Shown one piece after another: positions 6,843 through 13,586 of a stretch of 26,660 bases of DNA. The stretch covers positions 1-26,660 of the IMG/VR virus record IMGVR_UViG_3300025759_000585, one strand, 5' to 3'. The stretch comes from a virus. The notes beneath the pieces are model-generated. The model searched no databases. It was not told the DNA's origin and saw only the letters and a list, made by a program, of their open reading frames with translations. Each line of letters starts with the position of its first letter. The first letter of the stretch is position 1. Both the position numbers and the translations under genes were made by a program.

Positions 6843-7204
6843 TTATTTATATAACTCCTATCATCTAGTTCTTGTGGTAAGTTACCTTTTGTTATCTGAT
6901 CCTCGGTCCACAGGAAAGCACTGGCATTCCAAAGTATAGCACCTGCGTGATCTTCCTTGTCATCCCCTTCGTTCAATGCTAACAGATGTCTATTCATACT
7001 ATCTATTAATCTACTGAGTGGGAATCCGTTGTGCCAGTTGTTGTCTCCGTAGAGTCTTCCTCCTTCTTCATATCGTTTGGCAAGGGATCGAAGGGCGATT
7101 GGAGGAATAAGGCTGAATCGTCCTCGTCCAGTAGCCCTGTCACGCTGTGCACCTGTGATGTAATTCTCCTTTTGTCCTGAGTTTGGTAGTTCTTTGGTGT
7201 CCAT
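6839..7204 (-). CDS. DUF5664 protein (dATP/dGTP diphosphohydrolase N-terminal-type family)
   Basis: 121 residues. The core reads GRGRFSLIPPIALRSLAKRYEEGGRLYGDNNWHNGFPLSRLIDSMNRHL split by short gaps, then EGDDKEDHAGAILWNASAFL. This is the hallmark pattern of DUF5664: 'D-IPP-AL--LA--YE-G---YG--NW--G-PLSR--DS--RH------G---EDH---A-WN'. The family is named for dATP/dGTP diphosphohydrolase and has an all-alpha MazG-like look, with conserved acidic and His residues (EE at 46-47, RH, EDH). A role in nucleotide-pool control is plausible but not shown. It overlaps the exonuclease gene by 199 bases in another frame; the strong family match supports it as real. Confidence 0.75.
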   Translation of the reverse strand: MDTKELPNSGQKENYITGAQRDRATGRGRFSLIPPIALRSLAKRYEEGGRLYGDNNWHNGFPLSRLIDSMNRHLLALNEGDDKEDHAGAILWNASAFLWTEDQITKGNLPQELDDRSYINK

Positions 7205-7935
7205 AGTTTTGTTATTTGTTTTTGTTTTTTATTGTATTGTTCTTTTCTTAGTAGTCTTGCCATCCAAGCATTTGTTAAAGCATCCTGTTCTGTTTGTCCC
7301 TTCTTCTCATACAAAGCAACAACAGATTCCCAAGTGTATCCGTTCGAGTTCAACCATTTCTCAGCTGCAACAGGACCGACTCCTTTTACCCCACTGAATC
7401 CATCAGTCGAATCTCCCATCAAAGTCTGTATCAAGTGGAAGTTATCTGCTTCTTCCTCTGTTGGTTCATGGTATTCTTCTCTGTTATAATCATAGTATAT
7501 TCCTGGTACTCCTTTGAAGTCCTTGTCTATACTAACAATGATTCTCTTGTCTTGTCTGTTAGGATACTCAGTAGCTAAGATACTCAACACATCATCTGCT
7601 TCTATGTTTGCCCATAGCTGTGCATCTAGTTCGTTGATCATCCATTCCTTCATAGGCTTTAAGATGACAGGTAACACTGACTTCCTTCTGTTAGATTTAT
7701 AATCAGGGAATAGTTTCCTTCTGAAGTTTGCTCGGTCACTAAGTGCTAACACTACTTCATCTGCTTTTAGTAAGTCCTTGAATTGTTCTATCCTTCCAAT
7801 GACTCTGTTCTTTGCTACTGCCATGTCTGCGTGTACAGTCCAAAGCTCCTCTTCCCATTGTATATTTTCTTGTGCTATTATTGATGATTCAAATGCTAAT
7901 ACATCTGCGTCAATTAGTATGGTTGTTTTACTCAT
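7006..7935 (-). CDS. 5'-3' exonuclease (T7 gp6-like, FEN/PIN fold)
   Basis: 309 residues, near T7 gp6 (300). Metal-binding acidic motifs are visible: ILIDADVLAFES (Asp9, Asp11), DRANFRRKLFPDYKSNRR (about 75-92), EADDVLSIL and IVSIDKDF. A helix-hairpin-helix-like DNA-binding segment is GFSGVKGVGPVAAEKWL. Such enzymes remove RNA primers and make nucleotides from degraded host DNA. The last roughly 65 residues, Ser/Thr/Asp/Glu-rich and disordered-looking, are encoded over the start of the DUF5664 gene. The start overlaps the end of the PD-(D/E)XK gene by 8 bases, with GGAG upstream. Confidence 0.92.
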   Translation of the reverse strand: MSKTTILIDADVLAFESSIIAQENIQWEEELWTVHADMAVAKNRVIGRIEQFKDLLKADEVVLALSDRANFRRKLFPDYKSNRRKSVLPVILKPMKEWMINELDAQLWANIEADDVLSILATEYPNRQDKRIIVSIDKDFKGVPGIYYDYNREEYHEPTEEEADNFHLIQTLMGDSTDGFSGVKGVGPVAAEKWLNSNGYTWESVVALYEKKGQTEQDALTNAWMARLLRKEQYNKKQKQITKLWTPKNYQTQDKRRITSQVHSVTGLLDEDDSALFLQSPFDPLPNDMKKEEDSTETTTGTTDSHSVD

Positions 7936-8401
7936 AGAATATGCTCCAGTTTTCTTGGTATTTTTTATGTTTTGATTTACTATCTGGTAGGATGTTTAGT
8001 TTTAGGGATAGTCCCTTTATGTGTCCTCTTGGTATTAACCACCACATCTTTTCAGGTAACACATAGCAACCCACCACATCTATTGAGTCACACATAGCAG
8101 ACTTTCCCTTACATCCTGTGCTACTATTTATAGTGTATGTATTAGCTGATGACTTCTTACCTGTCGCTTTAATCTGTACTCTTAAAGTACCTGCTGGACA
8201 AGTGACAATGAAGTCCCAAGGCATAGGTGTGGTAGGTACATGAGGTTCAAAGTCTCGTTCTAAACATTCAGTGGTAAACCTAGACTCTGCTATTGCTCCG
8301 ATTCGTTGGGTCTTAGAGGATGGCATAGGATATGTAAGGTCAACTGTATCGTACAATTCTGCAACCTTCAAGTAGTAATCGTGTTCAAGTTCCGATGTCA
8401 T
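7928..8401 (-). CDS. PD-(D/E)XK-family nuclease
   Basis: 157 residues. The catalytic pattern is visible: GAIAES with Glu39, WDFIV with Asp63, and LRVQIKAT with Gln76 and Lys78, that is E-D-X12-QxK. This is typical of small PD-(D/E)XK endonucleases related to archaeal Hjc-like resolvases and mobile-intron nucleases. The C-terminal half has CDSIDVVGCYVLPEKMWWLIP, common in the same family. It sits between endonuclease VII and the exonuclease, overlapping both neighbours. A role in branched-DNA resolution, host DNA breakdown or homing is possible; I cannot choose between them. Confidence 0.72.
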   Translation of the reverse strand: MTSELEHDYYLKVAELYDTVDLTYPMPSSKTQRIGAIAESRFTTECLERDFEPHVPTTPMPWDFIVTCPAGTLRVQIKATGKKSSANTYTINSSTGCKGKSAMCDSIDVVGCYVLPEKMWWLIPRGHIKGLSLKLNILPDSKSKHKKYQENWSIFYE

Positions 8402-8834
8402 GTCTTCTTTCCCATCCGATTAGGTAAGCTAGGAACTTCTTTAACAAATCTATATCATCTTTAACTTTACCCATTGATTGATTACATCGGTTACATAACA
8501 GACCTCTTATCTTCCCTGTCTTATGACAATGGTCTACATCTAAAAGTCTTTTATTACCTGGACTTTGTCCCTGCCGATCACATATAGCACACTTTCCCTT
8601 CTGATTTGATAACATTGCTTCGTAATCTTCAGGAGTTATACCATATCTATTTTTAAGATGTTGTCTCCTCCATATCGCTTCGTAATGCTCAGGGTTTTCT
8701 TCGATGCGTCTTCGTTGTTGCTCTCTTCTGCAATTCTTGCATCTTTTCCCATAACCTGTTTTTGATTTTTTATCTTTAATCATTTCCGTTATGAGCATAG
8801 TCTCTTTGCAGATATTACAAGTTTCCGTTTTCAT
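8385..8834 (-). CDS. recombination endonuclease VII-type nuclease
   Basis: 149 residues. The core LLDVDHCHKTGKIRGLLCNRCN (residues 98-117, with gaps) is the endonuclease VII signature. Zn ligands are Cys82, Cys85, Cys114 and Cys117, with the catalytic DHCH at 101-104. An extra N-terminal zinc-ribbon-like pair, CNIC (6-9) and CKNC (32-35), followed by an Arg-rich helix, probably aids DNA binding. Endonuclease VII resolves Holliday junctions, and related free-standing versions can home. It starts one base after DNA polymerase and overlaps the next nuclease by 17 bases. Since the phage also encodes T7 endonuclease I, this is a second resolvase or a selfish nuclease. Confidence 0.85.
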   Translation of the reverse strand: MKTETCNICKETMLITEMIKDKKSKTGYGKRCKNCRREQQRRRIEENPEHYEAIWRRQHLKNRYGITPEDYEAMLSNQKGKCAICDRQGQSPGNKRLLDVDHCHKTGKIRGLLCNRCNQSMGKVKDDIDLLKKFLAYLIGWERRHDIGT

Positions 8835-8835
8835 C

Positions 8836-10710
8836 TTAGTGTGTCTCTGCCCATGACTTACCTATCTTGTATTCACCATCCATTGGACAGAGTAACTTCA
8901 AGTCTTTACCTGCTTGCTTGATTGCTTGCACAGCTAACTGTCCGTATGTCTCAGCTAGGTCAGGTTTAACTTCAGCTTGGAACTCATCGTGTATGTTACC
9001 CACAAAGGTGTACTCTCTACCGTGTTCCCAACCTAACTCATTTAATCTACGGTGTAAGCTAATCAAAGCTACCTTCATAACCACAGCACCTGCTGATTGA
9101 AGTAACATATTAAGTGCAGCGTGTTCTGATCTGACTGGTAATACTCTACCATCTAGTCCTGTTAAACAAGCAGATCGTTTTACTTTCTCCTCTATCCTGA
9201 GCTTCAGTATCTTTAACGCAGGTAAGTTAGACAGGAACTTCTTCTTTAAGATTGCTCCCTCCTTTGAACCACCACCTACAATCTCTCCTATCTTAGATGG
9301 TCCAGCACCGTAAAGGAATCCATAGATGAATGTCTTTGCTTGGTCTCTGGTTTTTAGGTTAGCTGCTTTCTGATTAACAGTGTGTATATCTCCTTCCAAT
9401 ATATTCCTAGCGTACTCACCCTTGTCCCAATTAGCTAGGTAATGTGCAAGCATTCTTAACTCAAGTCCACTAGCATCAACACCTACTAATACATTACCGT
9501 TAAGTGGAATGAATAAACTTCTACACTCCTCTCCATACTCTGCTCTAGTGGCAGGTACTTGTGCTAAGTTAGGTTTGGAATGTGTACATCTACCTGTCAC
9601 TGCACCGTTTGTATTGACTCGTCCGTGTAGCCTCTTATCTTTAACTAGTTTAAGCCACCCATTCTCGCCCTCCGCTAATGCTCCTAGTCTTTTTACGACT
9701 AACAAATATTCGAGCAGAAGCTCGGCAGCTGGGTGGTTTATCTTTTTAAGAGTAGATTCATCTACCTTGATTGTCTTACCATCCTCACTGACAGGTATCT
9801 CAAACCCTAGTTCTTCAAAGCGTTCCTTGATCTGCTTCCTGCTACCAGGGTTGAACGGTATGATCTCCTCCTTTACATCAAGTGCTTCAGCTTTGTTAAC
9901 TAGGTTCTGTACCATGCCTCTCTCTTTGAGAATAGCTTTTAACTTTGCTTTGGTAGGTGCGTTGATTACTTCCACTCCATCCTTTTGTTCAACAGTTAAT
10001 GTGTATCCCTTCGGAGTCTTCATCTTCTTAACTGTAGGTTCAAACATAGATTGTAGTTTGTCTTGTAACCTAGCTCGTGTGACATTCAGCTTTTGTTCTA
10101 ACGCTTCTGCTGCTGCTATATCAAACCCAAACCCTGCTTGTTCTTGTAAGCGAATGACATAAGCGAACCAATGTTCTATATCCACCATCTTCTTACTGGG
10201 TTCTTTACTGAGGAAGTGTTCGTACAAGGTCTTAGTAACAAGGACATCTCGTTCACAATACTTCTTCATCTCTTCATTGTAGCTATCCCAAGCATCCTCG
10301 TTCTCACCGTATGTAAGCTTTAACATCTTACCCATCCTGTGTCCCCATGCTTTCAAGCTATGACTACCAATCATCTTAGGATCAAAGTCCTTTCGCTTGA
10401 AGTCATCCTCTCTAAGGTCAGGGTATATAACACGAGACATAATCAATGTATCCTGTACTTGTACTAACGGTGGATGGAAGTTGTATAACTTAGCTAATGC
10501 AGGTAGGTCAAACCCTACGATGTTATGTCCTACAATCTTGTCAGCTTTTGCTAACATCCTTGTTCCTTCCTTTATCCCATCTCCACTAAAGGTAATCATC
10601 TTACCTGCTATTGGATCGTATATGGATAAGCAATGACAGACCTTTAGGTCACTTAGATTAGTGAAGTCCTCGATGCCATTTGTTTCTATATCAAAGAATA
10701 GTATTTTCAT
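8836..10710 (-). CDS. DNA polymerase, family A (T7 gp5-like)
   Basis: 624 residues. The 3'-5' exonuclease motifs are FFDIETNG (Asp7, Glu9), IVGHNIVGFDLPAL and YCERDVLV. Polymerase motif A is VGVDASGLELRMLAH (Asp412); motif B is RDQAKTFIYGFLYGAG (Tyr463 equals T7 Tyr526); motif C is NIHDEF (Asp575). Relative to T7 gp5 (704 aa), motif A lies 63 residues earlier while the N-termini align within 2 residues. The missing stretch is in the thumb region where T7 carries its 76-residue thioredoxin-binding insert, so processivity is probably not thioredoxin-dependent. Its start overlaps the DUF3223 stop by ATGA, and its leader has AACC and ACCAAT motifs. Confidence 0.97.
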   Translation of the reverse strand: MKILFFDIETNGIEDFTNLSDLKVCHCLSIYDPIAGKMITFSGDGIKEGTRMLAKADKIVGHNIVGFDLPALAKLYNFHPPLVQVQDTLIMSRVIYPDLREDDFKRKDFDPKMIGSHSLKAWGHRMGKMLKLTYGENEDAWDSYNEEMKKYCERDVLVTKTLYEHFLSKEPSKKMVDIEHWFAYVIRLQEQAGFGFDIAAAEALEQKLNVTRARLQDKLQSMFEPTVKKMKTPKGYTLTVEQKDGVEVINAPTKAKLKAILKERGMVQNLVNKAEALDVKEEIIPFNPGSRKQIKERFEELGFEIPVSEDGKTIKVDESTLKKINHPAAELLLEYLLVVKRLGALAEGENGWLKLVKDKRLHGRVNTNGAVTGRCTHSKPNLAQVPATRAEYGEECRSLFIPLNGNVLVGVDASGLELRMLAHYLANWDKGEYARNILEGDIHTVNQKAANLKTRDQAKTFIYGFLYGAGPSKIGEIVGGGSKEGAILKKKFLSNLPALKILKLRIEEKVKRSACLTGLDGRVLPVRSEHAALNMLLQSAGAVVMKVALISLHRRLNELGWEHGREYTFVGNIHDEFQAEVKPDLAETYGQLAVQAIKQAGKDLKLLCPMDGEYKIGKSWAETH

Positions 10711-11003
10711 AATTGGTTTATAGGTTTTTTAGTGGAGAAATCTTCAACGCTTCCGTCAGTGCGTCTGATATAAAAACAACGACCAGGATAAACAGGAGGT
10801 TCGCCTACAAAAAAGTTCCTTAGTCCTACTCCTATTTTCTTATCGCTGTTAGGGTGCTTATATAATAAATCTTTTAGAACCCAATATAATTCTTCTCCCT
10901 CTTTAATAGTATCTCCTAACTCAGCGTTTTGTAAGTGTTTAGAAAGATAACCTATGATACTTACTTTGGTTGGGAATATTTCATTTCCTAATTTTATTTT
11001 CAT
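10707..11003 (-). CDS. DUF3223 / DCL-domain protein
   Basis: 98 residues. The C-terminal half, LKDLLYKHPNSDKKIGVGL then FYIRRTDGSVEDFSTKKPI, matches the DUF3223 pattern ('L-DLL--HP---KKIG-GI-------------RCF---R-DGS--DFS--KC'). The same fold occurs in plant DCL proteins and in the DeCL domain at the C-terminus of plant RNA polymerases IV/V. Its biochemical role is unknown. Bacterial and phage versions are common but unstudied. Placement between primase-helicase and DNA polymerase, 4 bases after one and overlapping the other by ATGA, suggests a replication-linked or nucleic-acid-binding role. Confidence 0.75.
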   Translation of the reverse strand: MKIKLGNEIFPTKVSIIGYLSKHLQNAELGDTIKEGEELYWVLKDLLYKHPNSDKKIGVGLRNFFVGEPPVYPGRCFYIRRTDGSVEDFSTKKPINQL

Positions 11004-11007
11004 ATTA

Positions 11008-12609
11008 TTAAAACGGACTCGCTCCGTTGTTGGTTGTTATTGTTTTGTCTTTGAATACATTCTCATCTTCTGTGTACCTACCACTGTCTTGATCGTATAA
11101 CAAGGTAGTAGCAAGCCCAGTCTCACCTGAGAATCTATTCTTTAAGACCCTTACTTTTGTTTCGTTATTGTCTTCTTTTTGTTGATGTCTCTCCAATCCT
11201 ATTACCATATCACTGAGTTGTGGTATCGAATGACTACCTCTCAGGTCTGATAACCTAGTGACTCCACCCTCTTCATGTCCTCCACCATTCGGTGGTCTTC
11301 TAAGGTGTGACACAAGTACCATTCCACATCCTGTCTCTTCTACTAAGCTCCTCAGTTGTGTCATCGTGTTATCAATTAACCGTCGTTCATCATCTCCTTG
11401 AATACCACTAACTACAATAGATAGATGGTCAAGGAATATCCACTTACATCCTAATCCTTTGCACAGGTACTTGATCTTACTTAACAGGTTATCACTCTCC
11501 GTACTCCCGAAGTGGTCATAGGTATAGAAGTTCTTGTTACCCATTGTCTCATCGAATGCTTTGCGTAACTCCTCTTCCTTCAAGTCATTCTCTAAGTGCA
11601 ATGGTTTATTCAGATGGATGCCCATGATACCAAGTGCAGTTCGTCTGACTGATTCTTCCAGTGCGATATAACCTACCGTCTCACCAAGGCTGAGAAGATG
11701 GTGACAAACTTCACGACAGAACAAGGACTTACCTATCCCTGATCCAGCACAAAGTGTCACCAACTCCCCTCTCCTCAGTCCATGTGTCATGTTATTAAGT
11801 GAAGCATACGGATAAGGCTGACATTCAGAAGTATCCTCCTTTATAACAGCTTGCCATATATCCTCTCCACTTACTATCCCATCAGGTCTGTACTCTCTCG
11901 CTTGCCACAGACAATTCACCATCTCCTCGCTACGCTTTGCCACTAACATATCATTAGCATCCTTCAAAGGTAGTTCTGCAATGTGTGCTTTGCCAGGAGT
12001 CAGTAGGGCTGCACATTTCGCAGCTCCATCTCGTCCTGGATCATCATTATCAAAGCAGAAGATTACCTTTTCAAAGGACTCTAACCAATCAATAGCTTGT
12101 TCCACATACTTCTTTGCTCCACCTGCTCCGTTAGGTACAGATACTACTGCCCACTTGTTTCCGAATGCCTGACTAACAGATAGTGCATCGATCTCACCTT
12201 CACATACCACTACTCTTCTTCCACCACTACTCCAAAGGTGCTGACCATATAACCCATACAGCTCTCCTTTAATAGAAAAAGTTTTGTTACTGAATCGTAG
12301 TTTCTGTGCGACAAGTGCTCCATTCCTACTCTTGTAGTTAGCAATGTGTACTGGTTCTCCGTTGTGTGTTCCAATGTGATACCCCCATTTCTGACAGGTC
12401 TCCTTAGTTAAGTTCCTCCTTGCAATCTCCTGTGCTTTTCCAGTGATGAATGAGGTGTTGGTTGTTGGTTGTGTCATTGTTGTAGTTAGTTGTTTGCCTC
12501 TACTGTATGTATCACAGACGAAACATTTTGTGCTTCCGTCTTCGTTGATACTGAGACCGTCACTCGATCCACATTTTGAACACTGCTGATGCGTTCTAGT
12601 GAAAGCCAT
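11008..12609 (-). CDS. bifunctional DNA primase-helicase (T7 gp4-like)
   Basis: 533 residues (T7 gp4A 566). The zinc-binding domain has Cys10, Cys13, Cys29 and Cys32, the same spacing as T7. The TOPRIM primase core has VVVCEGEIDAL (Glu137) and FCFDNDDPGRDGA (Asp187, Asp189). The hexameric helicase has Walker A GSGIGKSLF (Lys294), IALEES, Walker B WIFLDHLSIV, VSHLRRP, LRGSHSIPQLSDMVIGLER and the RVLKNRFSGETG arginine-finger region. It unwinds DNA and makes primers at the fork with the DNA polymerase. Its first 124 bases overlap the 3' end of endonuclease I out of frame; the zinc finger fixes the start at 12609. Confidence 0.97.
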   Translation of the reverse strand: MAFTRTHQQCSKCGSSDGLSINEDGSTKCFVCDTYSRGKQLTTTMTQPTTNTSFITGKAQEIARRNLTKETCQKWGYHIGTHNGEPVHIANYKSRNGALVAQKLRFSNKTFSIKGELYGLYGQHLWSSGGRRVVVCEGEIDALSVSQAFGNKWAVVSVPNGAGGAKKYVEQAIDWLESFEKVIFCFDNDDPGRDGAAKCAALLTPGKAHIAELPLKDANDMLVAKRSEEMVNCLWQAREYRPDGIVSGEDIWQAVIKEDTSECQPYPYASLNNMTHGLRRGELVTLCAGSGIGKSLFCREVCHHLLSLGETVGYIALEESVRRTALGIMGIHLNKPLHLENDLKEEELRKAFDETMGNKNFYTYDHFGSTESDNLLSKIKYLCKGLGCKWIFLDHLSIVVSGIQGDDERRLIDNTMTQLRSLVEETGCGMVLVSHLRRPPNGGGHEEGGVTRLSDLRGSHSIPQLSDMVIGLERHQQKEDNNETKVRVLKNRFSGETGLATTLLYDQDSGRYTEDENVFKDKTITTNNGASPF

Positions 12610-12974
12610 GACTTTGGTATTTGTTTATGTGCATATAATATTCCTTTCTTTTCACACCACATTGCATAGGTTGTCTTACTACCCTTACGAATCTTGTTGT
12701 AAGCATTCTGAAATAACAACCTAATGTCTAAGTCAGGATGTTGTTGCTTAACTAACAGATGTTTTGTCCTGTCCTCCGAGACCCACCTCCCCTTGGTTTC
12801 AATAATGATTCCGTTGGGGAGGATGAAGTCAGGAGTATATGTACTCAGTCGCTCGTACTCAATGACTAACGACTCGTAAGAATACTTTATACCATTTCGT
12901 CTAAGCTGTGATGCTATTCTCTCTTCAAATCCAGACCTAAAAGTCTGCTTTAATTTCTTCTTCGTCTTCGCCAT
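12486..12974 (-). CDS. endonuclease I, Holliday-junction resolvase (T7 gp3-like)
   Basis: 162 residues from the ATG at 12974 (a longer frame extends to 13067, but its first 31 residues have no counterpart in T7). The catalytic set matches T7 endonuclease I: SGFEERI (Glu17), YTPDFILPNGIIIETKGRW (Asp49, Glu59, Lys61), followed by DRTKHLL, QHPDLDIRLLF and CEKKGI. It cuts branched DNA and degrades host DNA. The N-terminus overlaps SSB by 38 bases. The C-terminal tail of about 38 residues after IPKSWL is Ser/Val/Thr-rich instead of the basic T7 tail, and it is read over the primase zinc-finger sequence in another frame. Confidence 0.9.
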   Translation of the reverse strand: MAKTKKKLKQTFRSGFEERIASQLRRNGIKYSYESLVIEYERLSTYTPDFILPNGIIIETKGRWVSEDRTKHLLVKQQHPDLDIRLLFQNAYNKIRKGSKTTYAMWCEKKGILYAHKQIPKSWLSLERISSVQNVDRVTVSVSTKTEAQNVSSVIHTVEANN

Positions 12975-13563
12975 CGAGTGCTTGGTCAAGTGTTTCACCT
13001 CCGTTAACATACCCACCTTCAACTTCAGTAAAACCAAAGCTTTCAGCAGCTTGCTCGGATAGTCCACCCTCTGCTAACTCAATGACTTGTAAAGCCATGA
13101 TCTCCAATGTGATACCCACTCCAAGTAACGGTGCAAACCAGACCTTCGGACGCAAGTTTAACCGTACCTTTGAACCACCTCTAATAATGACTGATTTATC
13201 CCAAGGGTTTCCCTTTGAATCAAACAATCCAAGTGATCGAGTGTAACTAGTACCGTCTTTCCTTGTACCATTCACTGGTTTTAACTTACTCTTTAACTTA
13301 TATGTATCTCCATCCAACTCCAAAGGTAGCTCGTATGTCTTTACCTTCTTACCTAACTCCTTTGCTTTCTCTGCGTTAGCTTCCTCAAGAAGAGGTGTAA
13401 GTTTAAGGATGATTGCATCTCCTTCTTCCTTTGTTAATGTAAGACCACAACTAAACTCACCTTCTGGCACAAACTTTGTACTTGGTGTGTTAACCCAAGG
13501 GTACTGTGCAATACCTATCGGTGTTGTGAATGCTTCCTGTTTATCTCGCGTTGTATTCGCCAT
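12937..13563 (-). CDS. single-stranded DNA-binding protein (T7 gp2.5-like)
   Basis: 208 residues (T7 gp2.5 is 232). No enzyme motifs; the body is an OB-fold-like mix with NLRPKVWFAPLLGVGITLEIMALQ near residues 135-158, a pattern shared with gp2.5 ('L--V-V--Y---G-GV-L-L--VQ'). The C-terminus is acidic and ends in Asp-Phe (GEDEEEIKADF), the hallmark tail that contacts polymerase and helicase in gp2.5. Gene order RNAP, SSB, endonuclease I and primase matches the T7 class II block. A strong AAAGGAGAG ribosome site precedes the ATG, the best in the window. Confidence 0.88.
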   Translation of the reverse strand: MANTTRDKQEAFTTPIGIAQYPWVNTPSTKFVPEGEFSCGLTLTKEEGDAIILKLTPLLEEANAEKAKELGKKVKTYELPLELDGDTYKLKSKLKPVNGTRKDGTSYTRSLGLFDSKGNPWDKSVIIRGGSKVRLNLRPKVWFAPLLGVGITLEIMALQVIELAEGGLSEQAAESFGFTEVEGGYVNGGETLDQALDGEDEEEIKADF

Positions 13564-13586
13564 GTTATCTCTCCTTTTTTTATTAA

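Noticed and set aside
9509-10162. A 217-codon open frame on the plus strand across the DNA polymerase gene
   Set aside because: It lies fully antisense to a confidently assigned polymerase with all motifs, its product is Ser/Leu-rich with no recognisable domain, and no plus-strand gene is supported anywhere else in the window.
12975-13067. Upstream extension of endonuclease I to an ATG at 13067
   Set aside because: The extra 31 residues are the shifted reading of the SSB coding sequence and have no counterpart in T7 endonuclease I, whose N-terminus fits a start at 12974.
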